DNA from: Pasteurella skyensis
GTDB lineage: Bacteria > Pseudomonadota > Gammaproteobacteria > Enterobacterales > Pasteurellaceae
Assembly (NCBI RefSeq): GCF_013377295.1
Contig: NZ_CP016180.1
Coordinates: 1,364,001-1,428,000, forward strand
Reading direction: 5' to 3'
Length of the DNA stretch: 64,000 nt
Both the position numbers and the translations under genes were made by a program. Below the pieces are notes generated by a model, which searched no databases, was not told the origin of the DNA, and saw only the letters and a list, made by a program, of their open reading frames with translations. Numbering within the stretch: the first letter of the stretch is position 1; every line of letters begins with the position of its first letter. Shown here in pieces: positions 30,076 to 41,015 of the stretch.

Positions 30076-31368
30076 TTAAGTATTTGTGACTTTTTCACTC
30101 CATGGCGCAACCCAAAATAAACAAATCATTCCTGGTATTGCCACAAAGAAACAACCAATAAAGAAATGGTAATAACCAAATTGCTCCACAAACCAACCTG
30201 TACCTGCACCCAATAATTTACTAGGAAGAGCATATAAGCTTGTAAAAATGGCTAATTGCATTGCCGTGTACATTGGATTCGTTTCCCTTGCCATAAATGC
30301 CACAAAAGCCACTGTTCCCAATCCAACGCCCAGATATTCACCTGAAATAACGAAACCTAGCTTAATTAACTCACTAATACCTATAGTGTCAGTATCAAAA
30401 TGTCCAAAACTTGCTAAATAAGCAAAGCCTAAAATAGTGATAATTTGCACGACGCCAAATATCCACAATGCACGGTTTATACCTAATCTAATCATTGCAA
30501 TACCACCAATGATCCCACCTCCAATACTACACCAAAAAGAGGTTAATTTTACCACTGAAGCAATATGTGTTTTAGTAAATCCCATATCTAAAATAAATTT
30601 AGTTTGTAGTGTCGTTGCAAGGGAATCTCCTAATTTATAAAGGAAAATAAATAGAATTAATCCTATCGCACCATACACGCCCTTACGAGTAAAAAACTCT
30701 TTAAAAGGATCCACAAAAGCGGTATAAAAAGGTTTGGAGTGATCATTTGTGGAGAAAATCTTTTCATCACTAAAAAAGATCGTGATCAATAAACCAGGAA
30801 CTAAAAATGCTGCAGTAATCATAAATACACTTTCCCAAGCCATATGATCCGCCAATGCGAGTGAAAGCCCTCCTGGTATTAAACCGGCGACACGATAAGC
30901 ATTCACGTGAATGGAGTTTCCTAATCCAAGTTGATTATCCGTTAAAATTTCTCGGCGATAGGCATCAATCACAATATCTTGTGTTGCTGATGCAAAAGCA
31001 AAAAGTAAGGATAATATTGAAATAAGGGTAATATCTTGTTTAGGATCAAAAAAACCATAACTTCCCAAAATAACAATAAGGACTATCTGGGCAACAAAAA
31101 TCCACCCCCGACGACGCCCTAAAAATGGAAAAGGATAGCGATCTAACAAGGCTGCCCATAAAAATTTAAACGTATAGGGTAATGAAATTAAAGTAAAAGC
31201 AGCAATCGCTTTAATATCTAAATTCTCAGAGGTAAACCACGCTGGAATGAGTTGAATCAATACAAACAGTGGTAAACCCGAACAGAACCCCGTATAGATA
31301 CAAAGCAACATATTTTTTGTAAAGATTTGTTGCCAAATAGACTGTTGTGGTAAGGTATTTTCAGTCAT
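30076..31368 (-). CDS. AmpG-type muropeptide permease (MFS)
   Basis: A 430-aa major facilitator protein with about twelve membrane helices. The N-terminal IYTGFCSGLPLFVLIQLIPAWF, LLDRYPFPFLGRRRGW and FASATQDIVIDAYRREIL are typical of AmpG permeases, which import anhydro-muropeptides for recycling. NagZ, the next step of that pathway, is encoded about 2.1 kb further on. The annotation as AmpG is by sequence pattern; transport of other solutes is possible. Confidence 0.88.
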   Translation of the reverse strand: MTENTLPQQSIWQQIFTKNMLLCIYTGFCSGLPLFVLIQLIPAWFTSENLDIKAIAAFTLISLPYTFKFLWAALLDRYPFPFLGRRRGWIFVAQIVLIVILGSYGFFDPKQDITLISILSLLFAFASATQDIVIDAYRREILTDNQLGLGNSIHVNAYRVAGLIPGGLSLALADHMAWESVFMITAAFLVPGLLITIFFSDEKIFSTNDHSKPFYTAFVDPFKEFFTRKGVYGAIGLILFIFLYKLGDSLATTLQTKFILDMGFTKTHIASVVKLTSFWCSIGGGIIGGIAMIRLGINRALWIFGVVQIITILGFAYLASFGHFDTDTIGISELIKLGFVISGEYLGVGLGTVAFVAFMARETNPMYTAMQLAIFTSLYALPSKLLGAGTGWFVEQFGYYHFFIGCFFVAIPGMICLFWVAPWSEKVTNT

Positions 31369-31552
31369 TTTATTTCCTTAATAAAAATGAAAATTATAGT
31401 TTACTCTTTTTATATAAAAAAAGGGATAATTATTCTAAATAAGTATCAAATTTTTCAATGCTTTTAAAACATAAACTCGCTTAACTTATGATTGCTCCCC
31501 TGTAAAGTATAAGCTAGACTTAATGAGTATTACTATTTTTAAGGAGAAAATA

Positions 31553-31939
31553 ATGGGATTCTTATCAAAAACATTTGGTGGATTATCAAAATCTTACTAT
31601 ATAAGACACTTTCTATTTGGATTAATCTTTGTTGCTTTATTGATATTTACAGGCTATTCATCTTTTGAAAGAACAGGTAATCTGAACCATTTTATTGCAA
31701 TATCAACTTTCTCTGTTGTCTTAAATATACTGTATCCTTACTCTCGATTTGTTTATGAAAGTGTTATTGACTATATTTTAGGAGATAACTTCTTTATTTT
31801 TAACGGTATTATTTTTCTGTTTGCAAAATTCATAACAATGCTTCTATGCTGGTATTTCTCTTTTATTATTGCACCAATTGGATTACTTTATCTCTACTTT
31901 TATCATTCAAAGCAAGAAAAATTACATCAAGAGAAATAA
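31553..31939 (+). CDS. Small membrane protein, unrecognised
   Basis: The ATG at 31553, seven bases after AAGGAG, gives 128 aa; an upstream ATG at 31523 has no site. Three hydrophobic segments (about residues 20-40, 48-70 and 85-115) and a lysine-rich C-terminus (YHSKQEKLHQEK) indicate an inner-membrane protein with a cytoplasmic tail. I recognise no family, and the neighbours give no clue. Confidence 0.6.
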   Translation: MGFLSKTFGGLSKSYYIRHFLFGLIFVALLIFTGYSSFERTGNLNHFIAISTFSVVLNILYPYSRFVYESVIDYILGDNFFIFNGIIFLFAKFITMLLCWYFSFIIAPIGLLYLYFYHSKQEKLHQEK

Positions 31940-32062
31940 ATCCGACTTAATCTTCTTTAAAAAGCGTAAAAATACTGAATAATACTAATAAAAAATACTA
32001 GACAATTGTTATTTTTTCGTTACAGTATTAGATTAATTCTAATAAAAAAGAGGTCAAACACA

Positions 32063-33445
32063 ATGTTTTCAAATGAAGTTGTTATCTCAATTATTGTATT
32101 GCTTGCTTTAAGCTTATTACGAATAAATGTGATAATCGCCCTTATTATTTCAGCCTTAGTTTGCGGTATTATCGGAAATTACGGTGTTGATGGCATCACT
32201 CTTTCAGATGCATTATCCAAAACTATTAATAGTTTCTCTGATGGTTTAGGTGGTGGTTCTGAAACGGCGATGAATTATGCCATTTTAGGTGCTTTTGCGG
32301 TTGCACTGTCTAAGTCTGGCGTTACTGATTTACTTTCCTATAAAATTATTCAACATTTTGGCAAACAACCATCTGATCGTTCCGTTTTTTGGTTTAAATA
32401 TATCCTATTGTTTGTATTGGTTGCATTTTCAATGTCATCACAAAATGTGATTCCAATTCATATTGCATTTATCCCAATTGTTGTGCCACCACTATTAAGT
32501 GTGATGAACCAATTAAAAATAGATCGTCGAGCGGTAGCCTGTGCATTAACCTTTGGTTTAACTGCAACCTACATGTTAATTCCTGCAGGTTTTGGACAGA
32601 TCTTTATTCAAAGTATTTTGGTGAAAAACATCAATGATGCAGGTGCAAGTTTAGGTATAGCAACATCTGTATTGGAAGTGTCAAAAGCAATGTTCATTCC
32701 TGTTTTAGGTATGATTTTAGGTCTATTATGTGCCTTTTTCATTACTTATCGTAAACCTCGTACCTATATCGAAGATTGCCCTGAACCAACGGCAGAAAGT
32801 ATTGAAGAACGAGTAAAACGAGTGAAACCATTCCACGTTAGTATTAGCATTGTTGCTATTATTGTTACTTGTACTGTGCAACTTGTAGTGGGATCAACTA
32901 TTATGGGAGGACTCGCAGGACTTATTATCTTTGCTTTAGGAGGAGTCTTTAAACTTAAAGAAAGTAGTGATATCGTCCAACAAGGTTTACGCTTAATGGC
33001 AATGATTGGTTTTGTAATGATTGCAGCATCAGGTTTTGCCAGTGTCGTTAATTCAACAGGTGGAGTGCCTGAATTAGTTACTTCGTTAAGTGAAACTATT
33101 GGTGCAGATAACAAAGGTCTAGCTGCCTTCTTAATGCTCTTAGTAGGTTTATTTATTACGATGGGTATCGGTTCATCATTCTCAACGGTACCAATTATTG
33201 CTTCAATTTATGTACCACTTTGTTTATCTTTTGGTTTTTCACCATTGGCAACAGTTGCCATTGTGGGTGTAGCAGCAGCACTAGGTGATGCAGGCTCTCC
33301 AGCATCAGACTCAACCTTAGGTCCAACATCGGGCTTAAATGCTGATGGCAAGCACGATCATATTTGGGATTCTGTGGTACCAACTTTCTTACACTTTAAT
33401 ATTCCATTATTAGTGTTCGGTTGGATTGCTGCAATGATTCTATAA
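32063..33445 (+). CDS. Na+/H+ antiporter-family transporter
   Basis: The ATG at 32063 after AAAGAGG gives 460 aa (MFSNEVVISIIVLLALSL); the frame open from 32006 adds an unlikely leader. About eleven membrane helices. The glycine-rich GDAGSPASDSTLGPTSGLN near the C-terminus is characteristic of an ion-transporter family annotated as Na+/H+ antiporters (NhaC-like) in Pasteurellaceae; some relatives may transport amino acids. In this sodium-pumping organism (nqr present) a sodium-driven carrier is plausible. Confidence 0.85.
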   Translation: MFSNEVVISIIVLLALSLLRINVIIALIISALVCGIIGNYGVDGITLSDALSKTINSFSDGLGGGSETAMNYAILGAFAVALSKSGVTDLLSYKIIQHFGKQPSDRSVFWFKYILLFVLVAFSMSSQNVIPIHIAFIPIVVPPLLSVMNQLKIDRRAVACALTFGLTATYMLIPAGFGQIFIQSILVKNINDAGASLGIATSVLEVSKAMFIPVLGMILGLLCAFFITYRKPRTYIEDCPEPTAESIEERVKRVKPFHVSISIVAIIVTCTVQLVVGSTIMGGLAGLIIFALGGVFKLKESSDIVQQGLRLMAMIGFVMIAASGFASVVNSTGGVPELVTSLSETIGADNKGLAAFLMLLVGLFITMGIGSSFSTVPIIASIYVPLCLSFGFSPLATVAIVGVAAALGDAGSPASDSTLGPTSGLNADGKHDHIWDSVVPTFLHFNIPLLVFGWIAAMIL

Positions 33446-33465
33446 CATAGAATCAGTCATAACAT

Positions 33466-33495
33466 AAAAAGTTGGGTATAAATCCCAACTTTTTT
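33466..33495. terminator. Bidirectional terminator between antiporter gene and nagZ
   Basis: AAAAAGTTGGG and CCCAACTTTTTT form an 11-bp stem with a seven-base loop and T tracts on both strands. It lies between two convergent genes. Confidence 0.85.
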
Positions 33496-33496
33496 A

Positions 33497-34519
33497 TTAT
33501 CTGTTACTCTCTTTAAACTCTAACCACTGGTGCTGTAACTGGCTTAGTTTTTGTGTTGCGGCTTTCCAGCGTGTTGTTGATTGTAATTCTCGCCACGTAA
33601 TAGTTTTACGTTTCATCAATGAGAAATGACGCTCTTTCTGCTGCTGAGTTGGGGTATAGTTTAACTTATCTAAAACCTGTATCACGCCCTGCGGTTCATT
33701 GCATAACAATAACAAATCACAACCCGCATTTAGCGCTTTCTGACTACGCTCAACATAATCCCCCATAAAGCCAGCCCCTTTCATACCAAGATCATCAGAA
33801 AAAATCACCCCGTTAAAATTGAGCTGTTTGCGTAACACCTCTTTTAACCAATAACTTGAACCGCTGGCTGGCTGAGAATCACAGAGCGTATAAATCACAT
33901 GAGCAGGCATAATAGCTGACAGTTTATTTTTTTGAATTAAATTCGCAAATGGCACAATATCTTGTTCCAAAATAGCAGTTTTAGGACGTTCATCAAAAGG
34001 TGTTTCTAAATGTGAATCAGCAATCACTCGTCCGTGACCAGGAAAATGCTTACCTGTGGTTGCCATTCCAACTTCTAACATACCATCAATAAATTGCTCT
34101 GCGACAGGTAACATTTCATTCACTTGCGATCCAAATGAACGATCGCCAATCGCTTTACATTGATGACCTAAATCTAACACAGGTGCAAAACTCAGATCAA
34201 TATCCATCGCAAACATTTCCGCCGCCATAACCCAACCTGCCTCTTTAGCTAATTGTGGTTGCTTTAAGGCTAAGAAAGATTGTATTGCAGGCAAAGTGGT
34301 AAAGCCTTCTCTAAAACGCTGTACTCGTCCTCCTTCTTGATCGACAGTTATCAATAATGGCTTTTTCACTTCTTTGCGGATAGATTGAATTAAGGCTTGC
34401 AACTGTGCTTTGTCGTGAAAATTACGACTAAACAGAATCAGCCCTGAAATCAAAGGATGCTCTAAAATTTCTTTTTCTTCTTGGGTCAACGTATAGCCTG
34501 CGATATCGATGAGTAGCAT
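33497..34519 (-). CDS. nagZ: Beta-N-acetylhexosaminidase NagZ
   Basis: A GH3 enzyme that removes GlcNAc from anhydro-muropeptides in cell-wall recycling. Motifs are DQEGGRVQR, the [14 protein letters not shown] loop carrying the catalytic histidine, and the nucleophile aspartate in [13 protein letters not shown]. At 340 aa it is normal for the Gram-negative cytosolic enzyme. No signal peptide. Works downstream of an AmpG-type importer such as that at 30-31.4 kb. Confidence 0.96.
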   Translation of the reverse strand: MLLIDIAGYTLTQEEKEILEHPLISGLILFSRNFHDKAQLQALIQSIRKEVKKPLLITVDQEGGRVQRFREGFTTLPAIQSFLALKQPQLAKEAGWVMAAEMFAMDIDLSFAPVLDLGHQCKAIGDRSFGSQVNEMLPVAEQFIDGMLEVGMATTGKHFPGHGRVIADSHLETPFDERPKTAILEQDIVPFANLIQKNKLSAIMPAHVIYTLCDSQPASGSSYWLKEVLRKQLNFNGVIFSDDLGMKGAGFMGDYVERSQKALNAGCDLLLLCNEPQGVIQVLDKLNYTPTQQQKERHFSLMKRKTITWRELQSTTRWKAATQKLSQLQHQWLEFKESNR

Positions 34520-34557
34520 AGTTTTTTCTCAATAATTAGTGTTTATCTGATACAACA

Positions 34558-34611
34558 AAGCGGCTACTTTTATAGAAAAATTTGCAAATTTTTCATTAAA
34601 TCTAACCGCTT
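34558..34611 (-). terminator. USS-hairpin between adk and nagZ
   Basis: AAGCGGCTACTTT and AAATCTAACCGCTT are arms of an imperfect stem around AAAAATTTGCAAATTTTT. Same family as the hairpins after pepA, dusA, rng, ycaO and ilvE. Confidence 0.6.
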
Positions 34612-34642
34612 ATTTCATTGTATTTTAAAGTAAAATTTCAGC

Positions 34643-35347
<705 letters not shown>

Positions 35348-36115
35348 TTAAATCTGCTTTAAAAGTTTATCAACTACACGACTTACCGCAAAAAATCCAA
35401 AAGTGGCAGTCACCACCGTTGTGGCACCAAAACCATTGGCACAATTCATTGTCGCTGACACTTCACAACCATCCCCCATTTTTGTAAAAATCAACGGCTG
35501 GGTTGAAAACACGCAATCCACACCAAATTTGCGTTTTGGATTGGTGCTGAAATTATACTCTTTACGCAAAATATTCCGGACTTTTGAGGCTAGAGGATCT
35601 TGGATTGTTTTGCTTAAATCGGTAATTTGAATTTGGGTTGGATCAGTCTGACCACCTGCTCCGCCCGTCGTAATCAGCTTAATTTTATTGCGTTTGCAAT
35701 AAGCAATCAACGCTGCTTTGGTTTGCACGCTATCGATCGCATCAATCACATAATCATAACCACGCATTAAATAATCACTCAAATTATCTTTGGTTAGAAA
35801 ATCATCGATAATTTGCACTTCGCATTCAGGGTTAATCAGTTTAATACGCTCTTGCATTGCTTCGGTTTTTAGGTTGCCTATTTGCCCAGAAAGTGCGTGA
35901 ATTTGGCGATTGATATTGGTGACGCAAATATCATCCATATCAATCAAGGTAATCTTGCCAATCCCTGAACGAGCCAATGCTTCCACCGCCCACGAACCCA
36001 CACCACCAATGCCGATCACACAAATATGCGATTGACGTAATTTTTCTAATCCTTGTGGCGTATAAAGACGACCAATACCGCCAAAACGTTGATCGTAGTT
36101 GTCTATTCTAGTCAT
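35348..36115 (-). CDS. tcdA: tRNA threonylcarbamoyladenosine dehydratase
   Basis: An E1-like, ATP-dependent enzyme that converts t6A37 in tRNA to the cyclic form ct6A. The nucleotide-binding GIGGVGSWAVEALARSG is at about residues 36-52; VTNINRQIHAL and YVIDAIDSVQTK follow. At 255 aa it is slightly shorter than E. coli TcdA at the C-terminus. The start overlaps the stop of the upstream repeat protein by eight bases (ATGACTAG), so translation may be coupled. Confidence 0.94.
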   Translation of the reverse strand: MTRIDNYDQRFGGIGRLYTPQGLEKLRQSHICVIGIGGVGSWAVEALARSGIGKITLIDMDDICVTNINRQIHALSGQIGNLKTEAMQERIKLINPECEVQIIDDFLTKDNLSDYLMRGYDYVIDAIDSVQTKAALIAYCKRNKIKLITTGGAGGQTDPTQIQITDLSKTIQDPLASKVRNILRKEYNFSTNPKRKFGVDCVFSTQPLIFTKMGDGCEVSATMNCANGFGATTVVTATFGFFAVSRVVDKLLKQI

Positions 36116-37292
36116 AATAAGTATATTCTTTAATTGTTATTTTGATCGGAATAAGTTTCTTATTTTTTTCTTTATATTTAATTACTTTTACTAAATTATT
36201 TTTATCGTCATATCCATAAACTTTTTTATAATCTAAAATATCACGATTCATATATTTAGATTCTTCAGCAAGATTATTTTTATCATCATATTTATAAACT
36301 TTTTTATAGTTTAAAATATCACGATTTATATATTTAGATTCTTCAATAAGATTACCACTGTTATATTTAAAAATAAATTTGGTATATAACTCATTATTAG
36401 AATTATAATATGCCTTTTCAGTCATTTTTCTTTCATTATTATATTTATATATAACCTTAGTATTTACAGATCCATTTGTTAGAAAAGTAGTTTCTTCGAT
36501 TTTATTTCCATTATTATCATATTTACGGTGCCAGCTAAATCGCCCTAAATTTCCATTTATATCATAAGACATATTTTCAATAATATTTTCTTTAGCATCA
36601 TATTTTTTAATAGACTTAGCCGAACCAATTAAAATATTATCTTCATTATATTTATTACTTTTACATATTTTTTTACTGTCTTTTTGATTACATTTAGAAA
36701 TCCATTTATACTCTAAACTACCATTAATTGTATAAGATGAGTTCTCAATCTCCTCTCCGTTTTTATCATATTTTGTTATTATATGACGATAAAAATTCCA
36801 TTGATCATTAAAATCATACGAAATATATTCAATCAATTGATTATTTTCGTTATAGCTAAAGATATTTAATTTATCTAAAACACCATTACTTTTATAGGTT
36901 CTACTCTCAATTTTATTATTTCTATTATCATACTTTGATATAGTCTTATACCATATCGAACCTGAAGCGGATATTTCAATTGCATTATTCCTATCATCAT
37001 ATTTAACTGATTCAATATAATCAATATCTCCATTTTCCTTATATATAATATATTCAGTTTTATTCCCTCTTTTATTATAACGACCACCATACTCATAATA
37101 CTTAGGATCTAGTTTCTGTATCTGCTTTGAACTATTAATTTTATTGATAATATCCTTATCAACAAATGATGCAGAAACAAAACTTTTTACTTTTCCATTA
37201 AGTCTATCAGTCTTCCAAGTACTATTCTCTAATGCGTTTACAGAATGAGTAAACAATATTCCACAAAAGATTGTTAATAAAATTCTCATCAT
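36108..37292 (-). CDS. Secreted YD-like repeat protein, function unknown
   Basis: A 394-aa protein with a signal peptide (MMRILLTIFCGILFTHSVNA) followed by about eleven units of 23-28 residues, each beginning K-Y-D/N with N and E at set places (for example KYDNNGNKIEETTFLTNGSV). The pattern resembles YD/RHS-like or MORN-like beta-hairpin repeats, suggesting an extended beta structure in the periplasm or on the surface. The last two full units are near-identical copies at DNA level (about 36225-36360), a sign of recent duplication. Strongly AT-rich and lysine/asparagine-rich compared with neighbours. No enzyme motif seen. Confidence 0.7.
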   Translation of the reverse strand: MMRILLTIFCGILFTHSVNALENSTWKTDRLNGKVKSFVSASFVDKDIINKINSSKQIQKLDPKYYEYGGRYNKRGNKTEYIIYKENGDIDYIESVKYDDRNNAIEISASGSIWYKTISKYDNRNNKIESRTYKSNGVLDKLNIFSYNENNQLIEYISYDFNDQWNFYRHIITKYDKNGEEIENSSYTINGSLEYKWISKCNQKDSKKICKSNKYNEDNILIGSAKSIKKYDAKENIIENMSYDINGNLGRFSWHRKYDNNGNKIEETTFLTNGSVNTKVIYKYNNERKMTEKAYYNSNNELYTKFIFKYNSGNLIEESKYINRDILNYKKVYKYDDKNNLAEESKYMNRDILDYKKVYGYDDKNNLVKVIKYKEKNKKLIPIKITIKEYTYYD

Positions 37293-37305
37293 ATTTATCC
37301 TTTAA

Positions 37306-39237
37306 TTAAACACTATTCTTAATATTTTCCAACTCTTCCCAACGCTCAAAAGCTTGTTCTAGCTCTTGCTCTTTATCGGCTAATTTTTGTAACTGAGCAT
37401 TGGTATAGCTTGGCTCTCGTGCAAAAAACTCTGCTGAATTAACTTCTTGTTGTAAGGTTTCAATCTCGGCTTCAAGTTGTTCCATTTTTTGTGGTAAGCT
37501 TTCTAATTCTAAATTTTCTTTGTAAGAAAGTTTTACTTTTTTTGCATTTTTTGGTGTTGATGTGACCGCTTGTTTAGGTTCTTCTTTTTTAAGCGGTGCT
37601 TTTTGTACGACTTTTTGTGATTTTTCTCGAGTTGCAAACACATTATCTTGTTGCTGTTTTGCATCAAAATAACCACCTACATATTTATTTACCACGCCAT
37701 CACCTTCAAAAAAATAGCACTCTGTTGCGGTGTTATCAATAAATTGACGATCGTGGCTCACAATAATCAGTGTGCCTTGATAATTTGTCAGCATTTCTTC
37801 TAACAGTTCTAAGGTTTCTACATCAAGGTCATTGGTCGGTTCATCAAGAATTAACAGATTATTCGGTTTTAATAATAATTTTGCTAATAATAAGCGATTT
37901 TTCTCACCTCCAGATAACGCTTTAACCGGTGTTCTCGCACGTTGTGGTGGGAATAAAAAATCTTGTAAATAGCCTAAAACGTGACGTTTTACACCATTAA
38001 CTTCAACATCTTGTTTTCCCTCTGCAACATTATCCATCACGGTTTTTTCTAAATCTAATTCCGCTCGGTGTTGGTCAAAATAGGCAACTTCTAATTTGGT
38101 GCCACAATGCACTGTACCAGAAGTAGGTTGTAACTCATTAAGTAATAATTTAATAAACGTGGTTTTTCCACAACCATTTGCACCAACTAAAGCAATTTTA
38201 TCGCCACGCTGAATAATGGTGCTGAAATCTTTTAATAATGGTTTACCATCAATACTAAAACTGGCATTTTCCATTTCAAAAACGATTTTGCCTGAACGGA
38301 TGCGATTATCAACCGAAACTTTTACATTACCTTGCACTTCTCGGCGTTGCTGTCTTTCTTGGCGTAACGCTTTTAAGGCTCGAACACGTCCTTCATTACG
38401 AGTACGTCTTGCTTTAATCCCTTGACGGATCCACACTTCTTCCTGTGCGAGTTTTTTATCAAACAGATCATTTTGAAGGGCTTCAATTCGAAGATCTTCC
38501 TCTTTGGTTTCAAGATAAGTATCATAATTTCCAGAATAAGAAATTAATTTACCACGATCCAAATCGACAATACGAGTCGCCATTTTACGAATAAAACTAC
38601 GATCGTGGGAAATAAAAATAATGCTTCCTTTAAAGTCCAATAACAGATTTTCTAACCACGCAATCGCATCAATATCCAGATGGTTGGTCGGTTCGTCCAA
38701 TAATAAAATATCAGGATCTGCCACTAATGCTCGCGCTAAAGCAGCACGACGCACCCAACCACCCGAAAGTTCACATAAACGCATATCAGGATTAAGCTCT
38801 AAGATTTTTAAGGTATCTTGAATTTTATTTTCAAATCGCCAACCATCGCTATGCTCTAATTTTGCTTGCACTTGCGATAATTCACTCATCAACTGATCAG
38901 AATAATCCGTTTGCATTTGAGTCAGAATATGATGATATTCTTTTAATAAATCAGCCAAATGAGCGACACCCTCTGCCACATAATCAAAAACGGTATCTTC
39001 GATATGACGAGGGGGATCTTGTTCCAATCTTGCAATAACGATCCCTTTTTCAACGATTAATGAGCCATCATCCAGTTTGATTTCACCCGCAAGTACTTTC
39101 ATCAAGGTTGACTTACCAGCACCATTTCTTCCTACCAGACACACTCGTTCGTTTGGTTCAATATGTAATTCACTGTGATCTAATAAAGGTTGATCACCAA
39201 AACCTAAACACGCATTAGAGAGATTTAATAAAGCCAT
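37306..39237 (-). CDS. uup: ABC-F family ATPase Uup
   Basis: A duplicated ABC ATPase without membrane domains. Walker A motifs are GRNGAGKST and GANGCGKTT; signatures LSGGWVRRAAL and LSGGEKNRLLL; Walker B LLLDEPTNHLD and LILDEPTNDLD. A C-terminal coiled coil (about residues 570-640) binds branched DNA in E. coli Uup. At 643 aa it is full length. Related ABC-F proteins act on the ribosome; Uup affects precise excision of transposons and ribosome function. Confidence 0.94.
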   Translation of the reverse strand: MALLNLSNACLGFGDQPLLDHSELHIEPNERVCLVGRNGAGKSTLMKVLAGEIKLDDGSLIVEKGIVIARLEQDPPRHIEDTVFDYVAEGVAHLADLLKEYHHILTQMQTDYSDQLMSELSQVQAKLEHSDGWRFENKIQDTLKILELNPDMRLCELSGGWVRRAALARALVADPDILLLDEPTNHLDIDAIAWLENLLLDFKGSIIFISHDRSFIRKMATRIVDLDRGKLISYSGNYDTYLETKEEDLRIEALQNDLFDKKLAQEEVWIRQGIKARRTRNEGRVRALKALRQERQQRREVQGNVKVSVDNRIRSGKIVFEMENASFSIDGKPLLKDFSTIIQRGDKIALVGANGCGKTTFIKLLLNELQPTSGTVHCGTKLEVAYFDQHRAELDLEKTVMDNVAEGKQDVEVNGVKRHVLGYLQDFLFPPQRARTPVKALSGGEKNRLLLAKLLLKPNNLLILDEPTNDLDVETLELLEEMLTNYQGTLIIVSHDRQFIDNTATECYFFEGDGVVNKYVGGYFDAKQQQDNVFATREKSQKVVQKAPLKKEEPKQAVTSTPKNAKKVKLSYKENLELESLPQKMEQLEAEIETLQQEVNSAEFFAREPSYTNAQLQKLADKEQELEQAFERWEELENIKNSV

Positions 39238-39301
39238 ATTTTCCTTGAGGCATAATATAAAAACAATTGGGCAAGATTTTAACAGATTTATGGAAGGTTG
39301 T

Positions 39302-39355
39302 AAGCGGTAAGATGTTGATTAAAATTTGCAAATTATTGTTAATATCTTACCGCTT
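39302..39355 (-). terminator. USS-hairpin between rng and uup
   Basis: A perfect 12-bp stem, AAGCGGTAAGAT with ATCTTACCGCTT, around AAAATTTGCAAATT. Confidence 0.7.
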
Positions 39356-39367
39356 GATAGTTTACTT

Positions 39368-40843
39368 TTACATTACAATTACATCAAACTGCTCTTGGCT
39401 GTAAAAAGGTTCGATTCTAACTTCGATTTTTTTACCAATGAACACTTCTAGTTCTGCAAGTAAGGCGTGTCTTTCTTCGTTAATCAAGTAATCTACTACA
39501 TTTTTTGAGGCATAAACCACGAAGCGTTCTGCTGAAAAGAGATGATGCACTCGTACAATTTCTCGCTGAATTTCATAACATACGGTTTCAACCGTTTTTT
39601 GTACGCCTTTTCCTTTACAAGAGGGGCAATCTTCACACAAAATATGTTCTAAACTTTCTCTGGTTCGCTTACGAGTCATCTCAACTAGCCCGAGCTGAGT
39701 AAAGCCGTTAACATTTGTTTTTACTCGATCCTTACTCAATGCCTCTTCTAGTGATTGCAATACTCGTTGTTGATGCTCTTCATCCTGCATATCAATAAAA
39801 TCAATAATAATGATACCGCCAAGATTACGTAGTTGTAGCTGATGAGCGATGGCTTTGGTTGCCTCAATATTAGTATTAAATACGGTTTGTTCAAGATTAC
39901 GATGCCCAACAAAAGCACCTGTGTTAATATCAATGGTGGTCATTGCTTCAGTTTGATCAATAATTAAATAGCCACCAGATTTTAGATCAACACGTTTTTC
40001 TAACCCTTTTTGAATCGCTTCTTCTACACCATAGGCATCAAAAAGAGTCTGTGTGCCGTTATAAAGTTCTACATTTTGTGCCAATTCAGGCATAAATTCT
40101 GTTAAAAACTCTTTCACTTGCTCATAAATTGTTTTTGAGTCAATAATAACGGCACTAATTTCTGTTCCAACAAAATCCCTTAATACACGTTGTGCTAAAG
40201 CCACTTCACCGTAAATCATTGATTTGGTTTTGTATTTTGATTTACGCTCCATAACTTTACGCCATAAGCGTTTTAAAAATACCACATCTTGTTGCAAACT
40301 ACCTTCTGAAACATCTTCAGCAGCCGTACGAACGATAAAGCCTCCCAGTTCGTCACAATAAGGCTCAACCAGTGCTTTTAAACGTTCTTTTTCTGATTCA
40401 CTTTCAATACGTTGTGAAACGCCCACGTGACTGTTTTCAGGCATAAAAACCAGATAACGAGAGGGTAAAGTAATGTCAGTGGTTAATCTCGCTCCTTTTG
40501 TACCAATAGGATCTTTAACCACTTGTACAATAATGCTCTGTCCTTCTCGCACCAATTCACTGATATCTTTAACAATAAATTGTTTCTTTTCACTTTCATC
40601 AATACATTCAGTGTGAGAAACAATATCAGAAGCGTGTAAAAAGGCGGCTTTTTCTAATCCAATATCCACAAAAGCTGATTGCATACCTGGTAATACTCGG
40701 GTAATTTTTCCCTTATAAATATTCCCAACAATACCCCGCTTTGATTCTCGTTCAATATGAACTTCTTTTAAAACACCATTTTCAACTAATGTTACACGAG
40801 TTTCACTTGGTGTTACATTGACTAATAATTCTGCACCATTCAT
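39368..40843 (-). CDS. rng: Ribonuclease G
   Basis: An endoribonuclease of the RNase E/G family that matures the 16S rRNA 5' end and degrades some mRNAs. It has an N-terminal S1 domain (residues about 35-130), the DNase I-like catalytic region with DQTEAMTTIDINTGAFVG and GGIIIIDFIDM, and the zinc-link CEDCPSCKGKG. At 491 aa, without the long C-terminal tail, it is RNase G rather than RNase E. Confidence 0.96.
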   Translation of the reverse strand: MNGAELLVNVTPSETRVTLVENGVLKEVHIERESKRGIVGNIYKGKITRVLPGMQSAFVDIGLEKAAFLHASDIVSHTECIDESEKKQFIVKDISELVREGQSIIVQVVKDPIGTKGARLTTDITLPSRYLVFMPENSHVGVSQRIESESEKERLKALVEPYCDELGGFIVRTAAEDVSEGSLQQDVVFLKRLWRKVMERKSKYKTKSMIYGEVALAQRVLRDFVGTEISAVIIDSKTIYEQVKEFLTEFMPELAQNVELYNGTQTLFDAYGVEEAIQKGLEKRVDLKSGGYLIIDQTEAMTTIDINTGAFVGHRNLEQTVFNTNIEATKAIAHQLQLRNLGGIIIIDFIDMQDEEHQQRVLQSLEEALSKDRVKTNVNGFTQLGLVEMTRKRTRESLEHILCEDCPSCKGKGVQKTVETVCYEIQREIVRVHHLFSAERFVVYASKNVVDYLINEERHALLAELEVFIGKKIEVRIEPFYSQEQFDVIVM

Positions 40844-41015
40844 TGTTCTATTCTTATTTAAAAAACTAATCTTCTAATTTTAACACTAAATATCATTATA
40901 GAGAGTAAAATTTACTTTGTATCTCACAATAAATTTGCTAATCTGCGATCCGTTTCACATAATTTTAATATATTGTAGATGTAATACCCAACTTCTACTA
41001 ATAGGACAACAATCA

